Shown here: positions 49,880 to 63,439 of the stretch, piece by piece
Layout of the letters: each line of letters starts with the position of its first letter
Position numbering within the stretch: the stretch's first letter is position 1
Assembly (NCBI GenBank): GCA_002007465.1
Contig: LNAC01000018.1
Coordinates: 4,325,481-4,389,480, forward strand
Reading direction: 5' to 3'
Origin: Ailurus styani
Taxonomy: Eukaryota > Chordata > Mammalia > Carnivora > Ailuridae
DNA: 64,000 nucleotides
The notes under the pieces: model-generated
What the model saw: the letters and a program-made list of their open reading frames with translations, nothing else
Database searches by the model: none
What the model was told of the DNA's origin: nothing
Position numbers and translations under genes: made by a program

Positions 49880-50280
49880 CGCTGGACGCCCACTCAGCCA
49901 TGCACAGCCCTGCCGTGAGGCCTTTGTTCATCTGCTGCTTCCCTGGAATGCCCTTGCTGTCTGTCCTCCTGGCCAGAGCCTGCCCCTGCAACATGCAGGC
50001 TCAGATCTGTTGCCTCCTCCTCCTTGGGCAGACTTCTTGTTTTCTTCCCACTGGGACATAACCTCTCCGTAGTACAGTGGCCTGTCCGCCCTGGTGGCAC
50101 ACTGTAGATGTCTCTGTCCTCTCTTCTAAACAGCTGCCAGGGGTGGGTCTGTCTGATTCATCCCTGTGTCCCTGCCTTTTACCCCACCCTGCCTCCCTCC
50201 TAACTCCGACCCCTTCCGGGCCAGCGGAGTGTCCTGCACTGGGCGGGGTCAGTAACTAGTCACTGAATCAGTGCACGGGT
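49880..50280 (+). repeat. L2 fragment
   Basis: GAGGCCTTTGTTCATCTGCT, TTCCCTGGAATGCCCTTGCT, GGCAGACTTCTTGTTTTC and CTGATTCATCCCTGTGTCCC are in L2 order. Confidence 0.65.
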
Positions 50281-51719
50281 AATTTAGAAGCATCTAATCA
50301 TGAATATGCCATGTCTCCAGGAGGACCCCTGGTCTTGCAGCCAGTGAGTGGCCTGGCTTTCACTTGAGCCCAGATGTTCTTCCTTGACCAGACTCACTGC
50401 CTCTCAGCTCTCCCTGAAATATCTTGGTATCTGTTTCGGAAGTATTAGAAAGTGTCTGTGCTCCTCCAGAGAAGACTCTTGAGGGGTCAGAGTTAGATCG
50501 CCTGTTTGTGCAGATTAGAAAAAGGCATCCCTTTCTTGAGACATTCTACTGACATCTGCCAGAAAATTGATGTCATGTATACCCAAACTGCGAAGACGGA
50601 TCATGTGAACGGCACCTCTCAAGTTGTGCAGTGCTTCGCCTGCCCAGCTGTACAGAGCAGCCTCAGGTCACTGACAGCCAGTTCATTTAGGATGGACAGA
50701 GAGAGACGGCTTCCAGGCCTAACCTTCAGCCCTTTTCCACCCATCCCCCTTGGGAGCCAGACAGACTGACCCTGGGCATTCCCCGCTCAGCATGGAGAGG
50801 CGGGGATGGGAATGGATGTGACGAGTGGCCGCCACCCTTCTCTCCCTCTCATCTCTCTGACCCCCGCTCTTCATGCCTTACGCAGAGTTTCTTTTCCCCA
50901 ACATGCATCCATTGTCAGTTGCTGCTTTATCAGTGACACGCTAATTAGGTCCAGTGAGGTTTGCTGTGCATTGGAGAGGCCTCTGCGGTTGGCGTTCGGC
51001 CCAAGCTGTTCTCTCCTTGCCTCGTGGGCCACGTGTCATTCTTTCTCCCCGGAAAATCATAAATGAGGCTCCCTCTCTGGGACTCGCACTGCCTGAGCCT
51101 GGGAGCTGGGAGTGGGGATGACTGAGAAGGGTGGGCTGGGGGAGAGCCAGCAGCCCAGGGCTGGCATTCTGCTTGGCAAGGAGCGGAGCCCTGCCTGGAG
51201 GGGGCTTTGTAAAGAACAAACCACAAGTGTGCGGCTGGCGGGGACGTGACGTTGGATCCCAAGATCAGCCTGCACTGGTCGCCGTGAACTTCCAGGATTA
51301 GTAGAGGAGAGAGAGGAACAGGAGCAGCCAGCAAAGGTCTGAATGGATGGTATGCAAGAGGCCTCGTCACTATGAGCCAATGCTCACTCATACTCGCGCG
51401 TAAACCTCACTTACAGCCACGTGTCCTGACCTGAGGTGCAGGGCCCTCCCTTACCCAAGCCATCCATTCTTCTCCAACAAGAAGACAGGGGAGTCAGGGT
51501 GGCTTCCCTGGCTGGCTGTCCCAGAGTCCTCTCTGCTGAGCCCCCGTAGGCTGGCGGGAGCATCCGCACCGCCCCAGCCTGGATCTAGAGAACCCAGTTC
51601 CACTCTGTTCCCCCTGCCTCCTACACACACATTTAAGGGGGACCCAGGAAGGAACTTGCAACATTGCCTCCCTCTTTTGTGAGAGGGAGGGTCAACCGCT
51701 TCCCATCCCCCTCCTCCTC

Positions 51720-52080
51720 CCACTCCGAAAAATACTCATTAACCTCTGGCCCCTTGCAAGGAAAATGGATGATCCACACAAGAAGCCCAGCTGCCGATTA
51801 ATTTTCCCAAACAGGGCCAAACTACAAAGCAGCATATTGCAAGGGAGAAAATTCAATAAACAGCGTTTGAAACAAATTTAATAGAACATATAGCTCATTA
51901 CCCACTGGGGTCTGGGCCTCTGCTGCCACGTTGTGCAAGAAGGCAGGTGGAAGGGGTAGGGGAGATTTGCATCTCTTTAGCAGGACCAGCTCCAGGGGTT
52001 CCATTCTGGCAGTAGCTCTTTCAAATCAAGTTCAAGATGTTAATAGCCAATGCTGCATCTATAATTAATGGGACTTTGGA
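51720..52080 (+). promoter_or_regulatory. Candidate conserved non-coding element
   Basis: AT-rich, repeat-free text: ACTCATTAACCTCTGGCC, CTGCCGATTAATTTTCCC, AGCATATTGCAAGGG, GCTCATTACCCACTGG, GTTAATAGCCAATGCTGC and TATAATTAATGGG. There are several TAAT cores and a CCAAT box. Function is inference. Confidence 0.3.
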
Positions 52081-52449
52081 TGGGAGGAGGTGCTCACATC
52101 CATCCTCCATTCACAGAGTGGAGACGTGGAGCAGGACTGGCAGGCTTTCCCCAGCAGAAGCTGGAACCTCAGGGACCCGCCCCTGTGGGGGCTCCTCCCC
52201 GGGCTGCGGGTTGTGAGCTGTGTGGAGGGGAGATGAGGCTAGAGAAGAATGAAAACACTCAGGCATCAACTTCCAGGTGCTGAGAAAGGCTTAAAGCATC
52301 TGGGCCTCAGCAGGCGGCCCTTCCTTAAGGTCAGGGCCATGTCTCCTGGACGTTGTGTGCTTTGGTGGTGAGTGCGCTGTCCGTATGAGCAGGGCCAGCA
52401 TAGGATCTCTGAGAGTTTCACTCCATCGAGGCTGTTAGGACCCCGTGCT

Positions 52450-52600
52450 TGAAATAAGAGCCAAGAGGTTCAGGTTCCAAGCCCCTCCCTGCGTGGCATT
52501 GGCCATATGGTCTTGGGCAAGTCACTTCCCCTCTCTTGGCCTCAGTTTCCTTACCTATAAAACAGGGCTGCTGGAGCGAGTGATTCTCAAAGTTATTCCA
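52450..52600 (+). repeat. MIR
   Basis: GGTCTTGGGCAAGTCACTTC, TTGGCCTCAGTTTCCTTACC and TATAAAACAGGGCTGC. Confidence 0.9.
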
Positions 52601-54324
52601 GCTTCGGTACAATGGGCTGTCCCCCTGGTGTTATGAATGGTATGTGGTCAGGCCCAGGCCATGCATTAGCAGAGGAGGTGGCCACCTAGCTGGTGTGATT
52701 GGCGGAGCCCCAGGGGGACTCCCCAACCCTGGGTCTCCATTTCTACTATTCCTCCTTCCTTGGGGCTAAGACCCCTCCTGCAGGCGAAAAGATGTTCAGA
52801 GCATCAGAGCTGAAGGGCCCTTAGAGACAACCCAGCCAGTGGTTCCCAGCTAGGCCCTTGCAAAAGGCTGCAGCAGGTTGCTAAGAGAGGTTTTGAACAT
52901 TTCCCAGAGCCTACGGACAGCCTTCCGTTACCTGGGATGAAGCAAACTCAAACACCAAGGTTTTTCTTTTGCTTTTAATTAGAATTAAATGAACTCTATG
53001 TGATATTTCCGGTGAGCATGCGTTCATCAGAAGCTCTGATTGGTTGTAGGTGACATCATTGGAATTTCTAGGTCATGGTTGGTGGATATGATGCTGCCAC
53101 CAGAGTCACACGGCATGTGGTCACTGGCCAAATTGCACCTGTTCAATACGTGACTAGCCTTAGACACCAGCATGGAAAATCAGCAGCATCTTTCAGACTG
53201 AGAGGGCTTTGTAGAGGGTGGATACTCACAGGGGTCCTTGGTGGCAAAAAGTCAGGGAGACGGATTAATTTTAATAACCGCATATAATCAAACAGGAAAT
53301 CAAGGCCTGTGTATTACGCGGCACAAACACAAGTCCATCAGAAGAGAACCCTGTCTTCATAGCAGTGAGAGATGTGCTGGATGGGGATCTGGGGGAACAA
53401 CCTCAGTACAGGGCCTTAGGGTGCTCCTTGCTGAGGGAGTGGGGGTACAAGTGCTAAGGTACCCGAGGCGCGGGAGATGCCAAATGCAAACTCCCCAACT
53501 TCACCTCCGATGTGAGCTCACAAGCCAGGCCTCTCGTCCTGTCCTTTTCTCCAGAGTGTGAAAAGATCAACAGACGTGAATTCAGGGCTGGTCTGGGCTG
53601 GGGGGCGGGGAGCAGACAGAACACGTTCCCGAAGCCAGTGCCCTAAGGAGCACTGGCCTATGGGTCTCAGCTCATGGCCCTCTGGCTTACAGTCTCCTTT
53701 TCATGAAGGCCCTGGGCTTGATTATCTCTACCATCCTGTTCAGCTCAGAGGGTCTTGTCTCCCTGAGCGGATGCCCTGGAGGCCAGCAGGTTAATTTTCC
53801 AGCTGGGCTTCTCACCCTCAGCCTGGCCAGGCGGGCTTTGGGCAGGGAGTGGCAGGATCTGACCTGGCTTTCCCTTTTCACAAGAGCCCCCAGCGAGGCC
53901 CAGAGTCACTGTGGTAGTGCAGGACTGAGCCTTAGACCAGACAATATTCCACTTCCTGTGCGACGGGAGCCGTGGAACCTGGGCCCGCCGGGGCCCCTCA
54001 GCCATGTGCACAACACTATAGGATACCAGTACTCTATGCCTGTACTGAGCTAACCCAGACAGGTAAGATCCCCGTTCTCATGAAGCTTCTAGTCTAACTG
54101 GGGAGGAGACGGCAAATCCGTGGACAGCTCAAACACATCTGGACGCAGGCAGGAGTGTGCCTGTGCGGACACTGCCTGGAGCTGCGCCCGGGCAGAGTCT
54201 TAGCATCCCGGGTACCCCTGAGCCCACGACCAGGGCTGGCTTAGGGTGGGCGCCATGCAGCGAACATTCGTTGAATTGCCTGGCCACAGAGAGAAAGCAT
54301 GTGGGAAGTGCCCGGTCCTCTCAT

Positions 54325-54450
54325 TTGGATGCAAAAACATTTATTGGGGGCTCATTATGTACCAAAAGGATCTCAAGCCCTGAGAATCTCGCCATGAATA
54401 AAACCAGATCCCTGTCTCCCTGAGCTCCCCAGCCCAGGGCAGAGGCAGGC
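54325..54450 (+). repeat. Old LINE-type 3' fragment
   Basis: AACATTTATTGGGGGCTCAT, TATGTACCAAAAGGATCTC and CCAGATCCCTGTCTCCCTGA, similar to the copies at 2500 and 37300. Confidence 0.45.
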
Positions 54451-55469
54451 ACATGAGCCAGCCAGGACCCTAGTGTGCTCAGACAGGGGTGGCTGTGTAT
54501 GCACCCATTCCCACGAGGGCAGGACTGGGCAGGGGGAAGATGAGGAAGGAGTCACGAATTTCTACCAAATCCATCCAGCCAGGTAAACAGAAAGCCCCAG
54601 ACCGACACCCATATGCACACACGTATGCACACACACGCACTCTTAGGTGTATACACTGACTACCTAAGCATGTGTAGACAAAAATACTGACCGTGTAGAC
54701 TCAAACGCCTCACAGGCCATCCTGATTAAAGCCTGTTAGTGGTCGCCCAGTCTGGGGAGGTGTGCGGGTGAGAGGATGTGTGTTGGCAGCAGGTCCCTGG
54801 GGTACCTTGGGAATCACTCCAGCTCCTCCAGGGGATGGCTGGATGTGGGCGGAGCTGGTAGTCTAAATCTGACACGTGCGGCTGGCTATTGGCTTGCTCT
54901 GAATGTCAATCACCAGAGACAGCCAATCTGCGATAGACCAGGCCTGACCCTCCGATCAGTGGCCAGAGAAGTAGGTAATTGGACGAAGAGTTGACCTGTT
55001 AGTACTTGTGCCCCTTGAGGAGTTTGAAGCAGGTAGGAATCAGGACAGCAGGTGGAAGAAGGGGAGTGCTGGGAGTTAGCTGTGGCACGCTCACAACCCT
55101 TCACCTTCAAAACTGCTCGATTCCCTATTTGGACTTTCTGATACTGGGAGCTAGCAAATGGAAAGTGTTTGGAGGAGCTCCTGGCCCACGGTATAGCCCC
55201 TCAGAAAGCAGTCATTCTGTCTCCCAAGACCGCGCCCCTGGTGTGTGCCCGTTTCAGCTCTGAGGAGGGGAACCAGGGTGCCAGCCTGTAGGAGGTAGCA
55301 GAAGGTGAACCTAGGAGCATGAAGCTAGGATTCCTGTCCCCTGTGACCAGTCCTCCTCCACTGCCCAGGGCCTACCATTGTTCATTGAGTGAGAGATGGA
55401 TCCCTCCTCCAGAGCTGCCTTTTGCCGAAACCTTGCAGTTTTGTGTATTCCTTCCATAACTGATGCTTC

Positions 55470-55690
55470 TTTGCAGTAATAATAGCTTTTGTAGCACTTC
55501 CTACCTGCCAGGCATGGTTCTCTCTACTTCAGATAAAACTCAACAATCGTGTGAGGTAGGGACGTTATTTTTCGCATTTTACAGATGAGGAACAGTGGTT
55601 TAGTAAAGCATGCAAGGTCATGCAGCGAGTAAACGGGGGAAGCAAGACGGCCGCAGAGTCCATTCTCTAACCACGGGGCTCAGCCACCTC
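55470..55690 (-). repeat. MIR, nearly full length
   Basis: TACCTGCCAGGCATGGTTCT, GCATTTTACAGATGAGGAAC, TGCAAGGTCATGCAGCGAG and TCTCTAACCACGGGGCTC. Confidence 0.9.
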
Positions 55691-56171
55691 TCCGTAAAGA
55701 AGATCTGAGTCTTTCTCCTCCTTCCCTGCCTTCTCCTTTTTCCTTACAAATATGCCAGGGGGCCCTGGATAAGTCACTGAGTCTCAGTTTCCTTCTCTGG
55801 GAAGGAGAAGGTCCTCTCGGCCTGGTGACCTCAAGCTGTCGACATCCCTGCATGGGATTCACTGGGAGGAAATGGTGCCCCGGTGTGGCATTCGGGGGGG
55901 GGGGCAGATATTCCAAGCGGGGCACTCTGCATCTCATCCCCTGGAGTAGGGCCAGGATGGAGAGTCCTCTTTGAGCCCCATCAGCAGACCCGCAGCTGGG
56001 CTCACAGGGCCCTGGAGGCCCCCTTGGAGGACCAGAGCTGGAGATGCTAATGAGGAGACCAGGAGAGAAACCCCTCTCCCTGGAAGTAAATTCATGCAGA
56101 GAAACTCATAAGCTGGGCATGCAATGTGCACATGGGCCAAGGCCCTCAGAGCTTAAATATATTCCTAGGGG

Positions 56172-56181
56172 CTATTTATAG
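56172..56181 (+). promoter_or_regulatory. MEF2-type consensus site
   Basis: CTATTTATAG fits the MEF2 consensus YTAWWWWTAR exactly and is palindrome-like. An AT-rich TTAAATATATTC lies just upstream. Binding is not shown, and such sites also occur by chance. Confidence 0.3.
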
Positions 56182-56384
56182 TTTGGGAGAAATTAGAGTT
56201 TTCTGGGTAATGGGAGTGCTGCAGACTCCAGCTGGTCAGGGCCTGCCAAGGACTGGCCGAGAATAGAGTGGGAACCATAGAGCCTTCTGGTGAAGGACTC
56301 TAACTTCTAGTGACCACACGCTCAGAGCAGACAGCCCCAAAGTGGGCTCCTGAGGTGGGAAAGGCATGTCCTGGGGGTTCCGGG

Positions 56385-56730
56385 AAGAAAGCCCAAACCC
56401 TGTTGCCTGGCATTCAAGGCTCCCACCTCCCCTTTAAATATCCCTCTCACCTCTCCCTACACAAACTCCTCCCCCAGCCACCCTTAGAACAGTCTTCACT
56501 CTCACACTCCCCTGCACTTTTGTCACACTCTTCTCACCCGGACTGCCTTTACCTCACTCTTGTAAACTGAATGCTCCCACCCCTCAAGGCCTCTGACGTC
56601 CCCATTCCTGGTCCCCGCTGCCCTGTCCCTTGTCCCCACTCTGAACCCGTCACTGGAACCAGTTGCCTACCTGCGGAGGCCTGGTGTAGCGGACGCCGTA
56701 GTGTGCCCCTCACATTCACCCTTTGGGCCT
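56385..56730 (+). repeat. L2 fragment
   Basis: GTTGCCTGGCATTCAAGGCT, ACCCGGACTGCCTTTACCTC and TCTTGTAAACTGAATGCTCC fit L2 3' order. Confidence 0.6.
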
Positions 56731-56959
56731 GAGGCACCCCTCCTCCCCCAGCCTCAGGAAATAGGGGCTCCTAGCTGTGTCCCCCTCCAGAAGCTGCCCT
56801 CAGTCAGAGGGGCCGATTCATAAGAAACCATGCCTCCTTCCCCGGGGCAGTAGATAGCCAGTTCTTGGGGGGCGTCGGGGATAGGAAAGGCCGTCTCTCT
56901 GAGAGCTGGTGACAGGATGGCTAAGCAACCAGCCCGGGTGCCAGGAGAGAGAACCATTC

Positions 56960-57145
56960 TTAGCACCTTGACCTGGGCCGAGTTACCTAAGTTCTCCGTG
57001 GGATTGCTTTATCCATAAAATGGGAATAATGCTGAGGCAGTAATCTCCCGAGAGTCTTGTGAGGATTAAACGTGATGATGTACGCATGCGCCTGATATTA
57101 AGAAAGCGCTCAGTAGATCTTAACTATGACTGTCTGCATGTAACT
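56960..57145 (+). repeat. MIR
   Basis: CATAAAATGGGAATAATGCT, TTGTGAGGATTAAACGTGAT and AGAAAGCGCTCAGTAGATC. Confidence 0.88.
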
Positions 57146-57350
57146 TCTCTGAGGCACAGGTACATGGGGATAGTCTTACCATCTGTGTCATAGGGTTGCT
57201 GGTGAGAGTCAAATAATATTAAGAGGCAAAGGGTTGCGTTCTGTGCTGCCGGGACCTAACACAGACTCGGGGGTCAAGTTCTGTGGGGGCTTTGCCCACC
57301 TGGAGCTGTAGTTGGGAAGCCTGACCTCTCCCTTGATTGGTGACAATCAC

Positions 57351-57895
57351 TGTATTCGTTTATTACCGCTGAGATAAACTACCACGCGTTTAGTGGCTTA
57401 AGGCAACACAGATTTCTTATCTTATAATTCTGTAGGTCAGGTATGTGTCTCATCAGACTAAAGTCAAGGTCTGCAGGCTGTGGTCCTTTGTGGAGGTTCC
57501 AGGGGAGAATCCACTTCCTGCTCATTCCGGAAGTTGGCAGAATTCAGTTCCCTGGGTTGTGCATCCGAGGTCTGAATGTTCTTGCTGACTCTAAAATGAG
57601 GGTTGATGCTATCTTTCAGAGGCCCCTACTTTCCTTGGCTGTGTTCCCCTTCCTCCATCTTCAAGGTCAGCACAGGCTGGTGGAGGACTTCCTATGGCAT
57701 ATCTCTCCCACCGGCTTTAGTCCTCTTCCACTTTTAAGGACTCATGTGATTAGATGGGGTCCACCTGCATAATCTAGAATATTCTCCGCATCTCAAGGTC
57801 CTAAATCACACAAAGGCAGAGTCCCCTTTGCCATGTAAGGTACCATATTCGCAGGTCCCAGGGATCAGAACGTCGATATCTTTTGTCGGGGCTGT
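57351..57895 (-). mobile_element. MLT1-type LTR (ERVL-MaLR), diverged
   Basis: On the + strand: TGTATTCGTTTATTACCGCT, TTTAGTGGCTTAAGGCAACA, TCTTATAATTCTGTAGGTCA, CCTTCCTCCATCTTCAAGGT, CCACTTTTAAGGACTCATGT and CATCTCAAGGTCCTAAATC, which are MLT1 landmarks in reverse order. The LTR ends about 80 bases upstream of the next exon. Only an LTR is seen, with no retroviral genes. Confidence 0.82.
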
Positions 57896-57949
57896 AGGGA
57901 AGGGCATTGCTCTGCTTCCCATAGCCCCCCAGTGTGGGACAGCATCTGA

Positions 57950-60578
<2,629 letters not shown>

Positions 60579-60639
60579 TGACCACAGGTGCCTAATCTGT
60601 GTTCACAGAGGATATGGTAGAGAGAGATACGGGACCTTC

Positions 60640-61310
60640 TGCTTAGCCCAGCCTCACACTCCTGGTTCCTTGTATGTGTCTGTCAGCCTGTATCCCAAAC
60701 ACTTGGCGAATCCATCCCACTGCCGCCATCCTGGTCATCCAAGCACCATCTCTCAGCTGGCCCTGCCTTGGCCGCCTCCTTGGTCTCTGTGCCTCTCCTC
60801 TTACCCAGCTGCATCCATTCTGCATGTGGTGGCCAGAGTGAACTTCTCAAACCCCAGCTCATTCACAAAAGTTCCTGCTCAGGGTGTCTCAGTGGCTTCC
60901 CATGGTACTTATAGAAAATCCAAAATCCATACAGTGGCCCAGGGTCCCTCGGACCTGGCCTCCCACCCAACTCTGCCCCCTCCTGCCACTCACTGCATGG
61001 CAGCCACCTGGGCCGACCACCTTCCTGACCCCAGGCCTTTGCATGTGCTTTTTCTCTGAATGCGAGCCCTTTCCTTTTCTCTGCACCCTCTCCCCGTTAC
61101 AACCCCACCAAGACTACGTAAGAGCCTCTCTTACTAATGCTCGTAATATCCTATACTCTTCTTTTTGCCATACTTACCTCAGTTGTCCCTGAACAGTCAT
61201 TCAAGTATCTATTTATTATCTGCCTCCCCAGCTAGACCATCAGCTCTCTGGAGGCAGGGCCTTGCTCACCCCTGTGTCCACTGCCTGCCACCCACTGAGA
61301 GACAGATGAC
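60640..61310 (+). repeat. L2, long 3' segment
   Basis: GAGTGAACTTCTCAAACCCC, GGCCTTTGCATGTGCTTTTT, TATCTATTTATTATCTGCC, CCATCAGCTCTCTGGAGGCA and CCTGTGTCCACTGCCTGCC are in order over about 650 bases. This is the best-preserved L2 in the window. Confidence 0.85.
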
Positions 61311-61525
61311 ATGGTGGTTAAGAACACAGAGCTGAAGCCAGACTGCCTGGGTTTGTGACCTTGGGCAAGCCCTTTAATGTCTCAGGGCCTGAATTCTCCA
61401 TCCATAAAAGGCAGATAATTACAAACCTCACAATTACAGGGTCATTTTGAAGTTTAAATGAGTTAATACCTGTAAGTGCTAACAGGACATGGCGCTGTGC
61501 TCAATAAGTGTAGCCCACGGACACA
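61305..61525 (+). repeat. MIR, nearly full length
   Basis: ACATGGTGGTTAAGAACACA (tRNA-like head), CAGACTGCCTGGGTTTGTGA, CATCCATAAAAGGCAGATAA and GTGCTCAATAAGTG end. Confidence 0.92.
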
Positions 61526-62339
61526 GGAAGTGCTTAATAATGCCGTGCTGCATGAATGCACGTGGTCCTAAGGTGGTGGGCAGAGAGAGAGAGACACAGG
61601 CGTTCCTGGCAGCGTGGGTCTTGAGATAATCATTCACCCCAGGTTGCTGAGCAGCCTCTGTGTTCCACAACCAGAAAGCATGAGCAGCAGAGAGCCAGGG
61701 ACATTGCTTCCTCGGTAGCATCTCTGACCCTGCTCCCCTGCCCGGCCCCATGGTACAGAGTAAGGCTCCACCCTAGTCACTGGCCCCCAGACTCCTAGCT
61801 GGAGCCAAGTGGAAATCCAGTTTAATTTTTCATGGCCTTAATTTCAAGTGAGCCGATAAGATTTTAATGATAGCTGGTGCTTAAAAATTCTGTCTTTGAT
61901 AGACAACTTTTCAGCAAGGCCTCTGCTGTTCTCATATAAAGCTAATTTTCCTAGATATGGTCCTGAAGTCATTTCAAAGGAGTGATTAGTGTCCTGGGGT
62001 TTGTCAGGGAAAAGGGGATCAAGGAAGGAAAAGGAGGGAACAGGGTGTAGACCCCAGACTCCCACTCGGTGAACCCTCCCCACCCATTCCTGCCCCAAGA
62101 AGTCTGTTTCTGACTTCCCAACCCCTAGCGTAATGCTCATGCCTGGGCTCAACACCGGTTTTGCTCTGCCCTAAATATGCACAGGGCTTCTCCCCTCACC
62201 CACACAAGCCACAGACTCTGACAGGTGCCATCATGTGTCATTCGCTTCATCCTGTACGTAGCAGGTGTTCAGTAAATGTCTATTGAAGTAAATTGAAAGA
62301 AGCTGGGCTATAACCGTATATGGGTTTTTCCCCTTGAAG

Positions 62340-62430
62340 CGAAGGAACCTCCAAGGTGATCTACTCTAACCTCCTCAGACTACAGATGAGGAAAGGGAGT
62401 TGTCCAAGATCTTGGGGCATCAGTGCCGAT
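62340..62430 (-). repeat. MIR-like fragment
   Basis: GACTACAGATGAGGAAAGGG followed by GTTGTCCAAGATCTTGG. Confidence 0.55.
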
Positions 62431-62464
62431 AGGATGGGGACGTGGGATTGCATTATAAGAAGGA

Positions 62465-62780
62465 TCCATCTAGCCATTCAATTAGCATTTATTGACTCAG
62501 GCAGTCAGCAGGTCCTTAGCTGGCAACTACCACCTGTCCAGCACTGCGTCAGGCCCAGCAGTAAATAGCAAAAGTCAGTAACAGCAATGGTCCCTAGGCA
62601 CCTGTTATGTGCCAGACACCGTGCTGGGCACCAGAGAAGTAAAGATAACCAAGATGGCATCCTGTCCACTAAAAGCACCAAATAAGGAGAGTTGGAAGTG
62701 TCAATAAGCCATGTTCCCTGCCTTCAAATTGCTGGCAGGAGAAAAGGCTTGTGTATGAAATGTTCAAATAATAGGCAGGG
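62465..62780 (+). repeat. Old LINE-type 3' fragment
   Basis: TTAGCATTTATTGACTCAGG, CACCTGTTATGTGCCAGACA, CCGTGCTGGGCACCAGAGAA and GTTCCCTGCCTTCAAATTGC. Same general repeat type as at 2500 and 37300. Confidence 0.5.
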
Positions 62781-63039
62781 ACAAAGCTGTATGCCACTGA
62801 CTATCCAATAGATGTTTGAATCCCTGGGTAGACATCTGGGAAGGCTTCCTGGAGAAGGAGGACCCTAAGCAGACCCTGAAGGATGTAGGCTGCTGAGTTG
62901 CTGGCCTCATGGCATCAACTTGAGGTCATGATGCATGGATTCTTAGCTTAGCTTTACAACCATCAATATGGATGTGTAGGGAGTCCTGAAAAATAAAGCA
63001 GGGAGATTCCCTCGGGATGAGACAGGGAAGACTCTCTGA

Positions 63040-63130
63040 GGGGGATTATTATCCCTATTTAAGTACTAGGAAAACAGGGCTTAGAGAAGGTAACTGGTGA
63101 AGCTGTCTCTTCAGAAGCCGTGCTCGGAAG
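63040..63130 (-). repeat. MIR-like fragment, weak
   Basis: GGATTATTATCCCTATTTAA and GAAAACAGGGCTTAGAGAAG resemble the reverse MIR core. Confidence 0.5.
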
Positions 63131-63377
63131 ACCCTCCCACAGGCCAAGGGGCAGCCCCTTGACCACTCCAGTAGAACCGGGGCTCTCCATGCAGGGGGAA
63201 AACCTGGACCCTTCTCCTCACTCACGTCCCAGTGTCTTAAGTTCCAGGGAGTTCTGAGGACATATGAAAACCTCCAACAGGGTCCCCCGGGCTTCAGTCT
63301 GACTCTGGCTTTCCCACGGAAGAATTCTTCCTCACAGCTTCTGTGTTCCCAGAGAAGGGGAGACTTGAAGCTGCATC

Positions 63378-63439
63378 CAAAGCTTCAAGCAGGGGGTATA
63401 GCTCAGTGGTAGAGCATTTGACTGCAAAGCTTCAAGCAG
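63378..63439 (+). mobile_element. Retrotransposed 5' half of tRNA-Cys(GCA), flanked by 15-bp TSDs
   Basis: The sequence 63392-63426 reads GGGGGTATAGCTCAGTGGTA followed by GAGCATTTGACTGCA. As I know tRNA-Cys(GCA), this equals nucleotides 1-36: acceptor 5' strand, D arm with an intact A-box, 5' anticodon stem, U33 and the GCA anticodon. It then stops, and nothing of the T arm, B-box or 3' acceptor follows. On each side stands the same 15-mer CAAAGCTTCAAGCAG (63378-63392 and 63425-63439), as expected of target-site duplications. There is no poly(A) tail. The first G and last CA of the tRNA piece are shared with the duplications. It is a truncated pseudogene, not a functional tRNA, and resembles the published class of tailless retropseudogenes. 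Confidence 0.85.

Noticed and set aside
63392..63426. Functional tRNA-Cys gene
   Set aside because: Only the 5' half is present. The T arm, B-box, 3' acceptor strand and a T-run terminator are missing, and the flanks are direct repeats.
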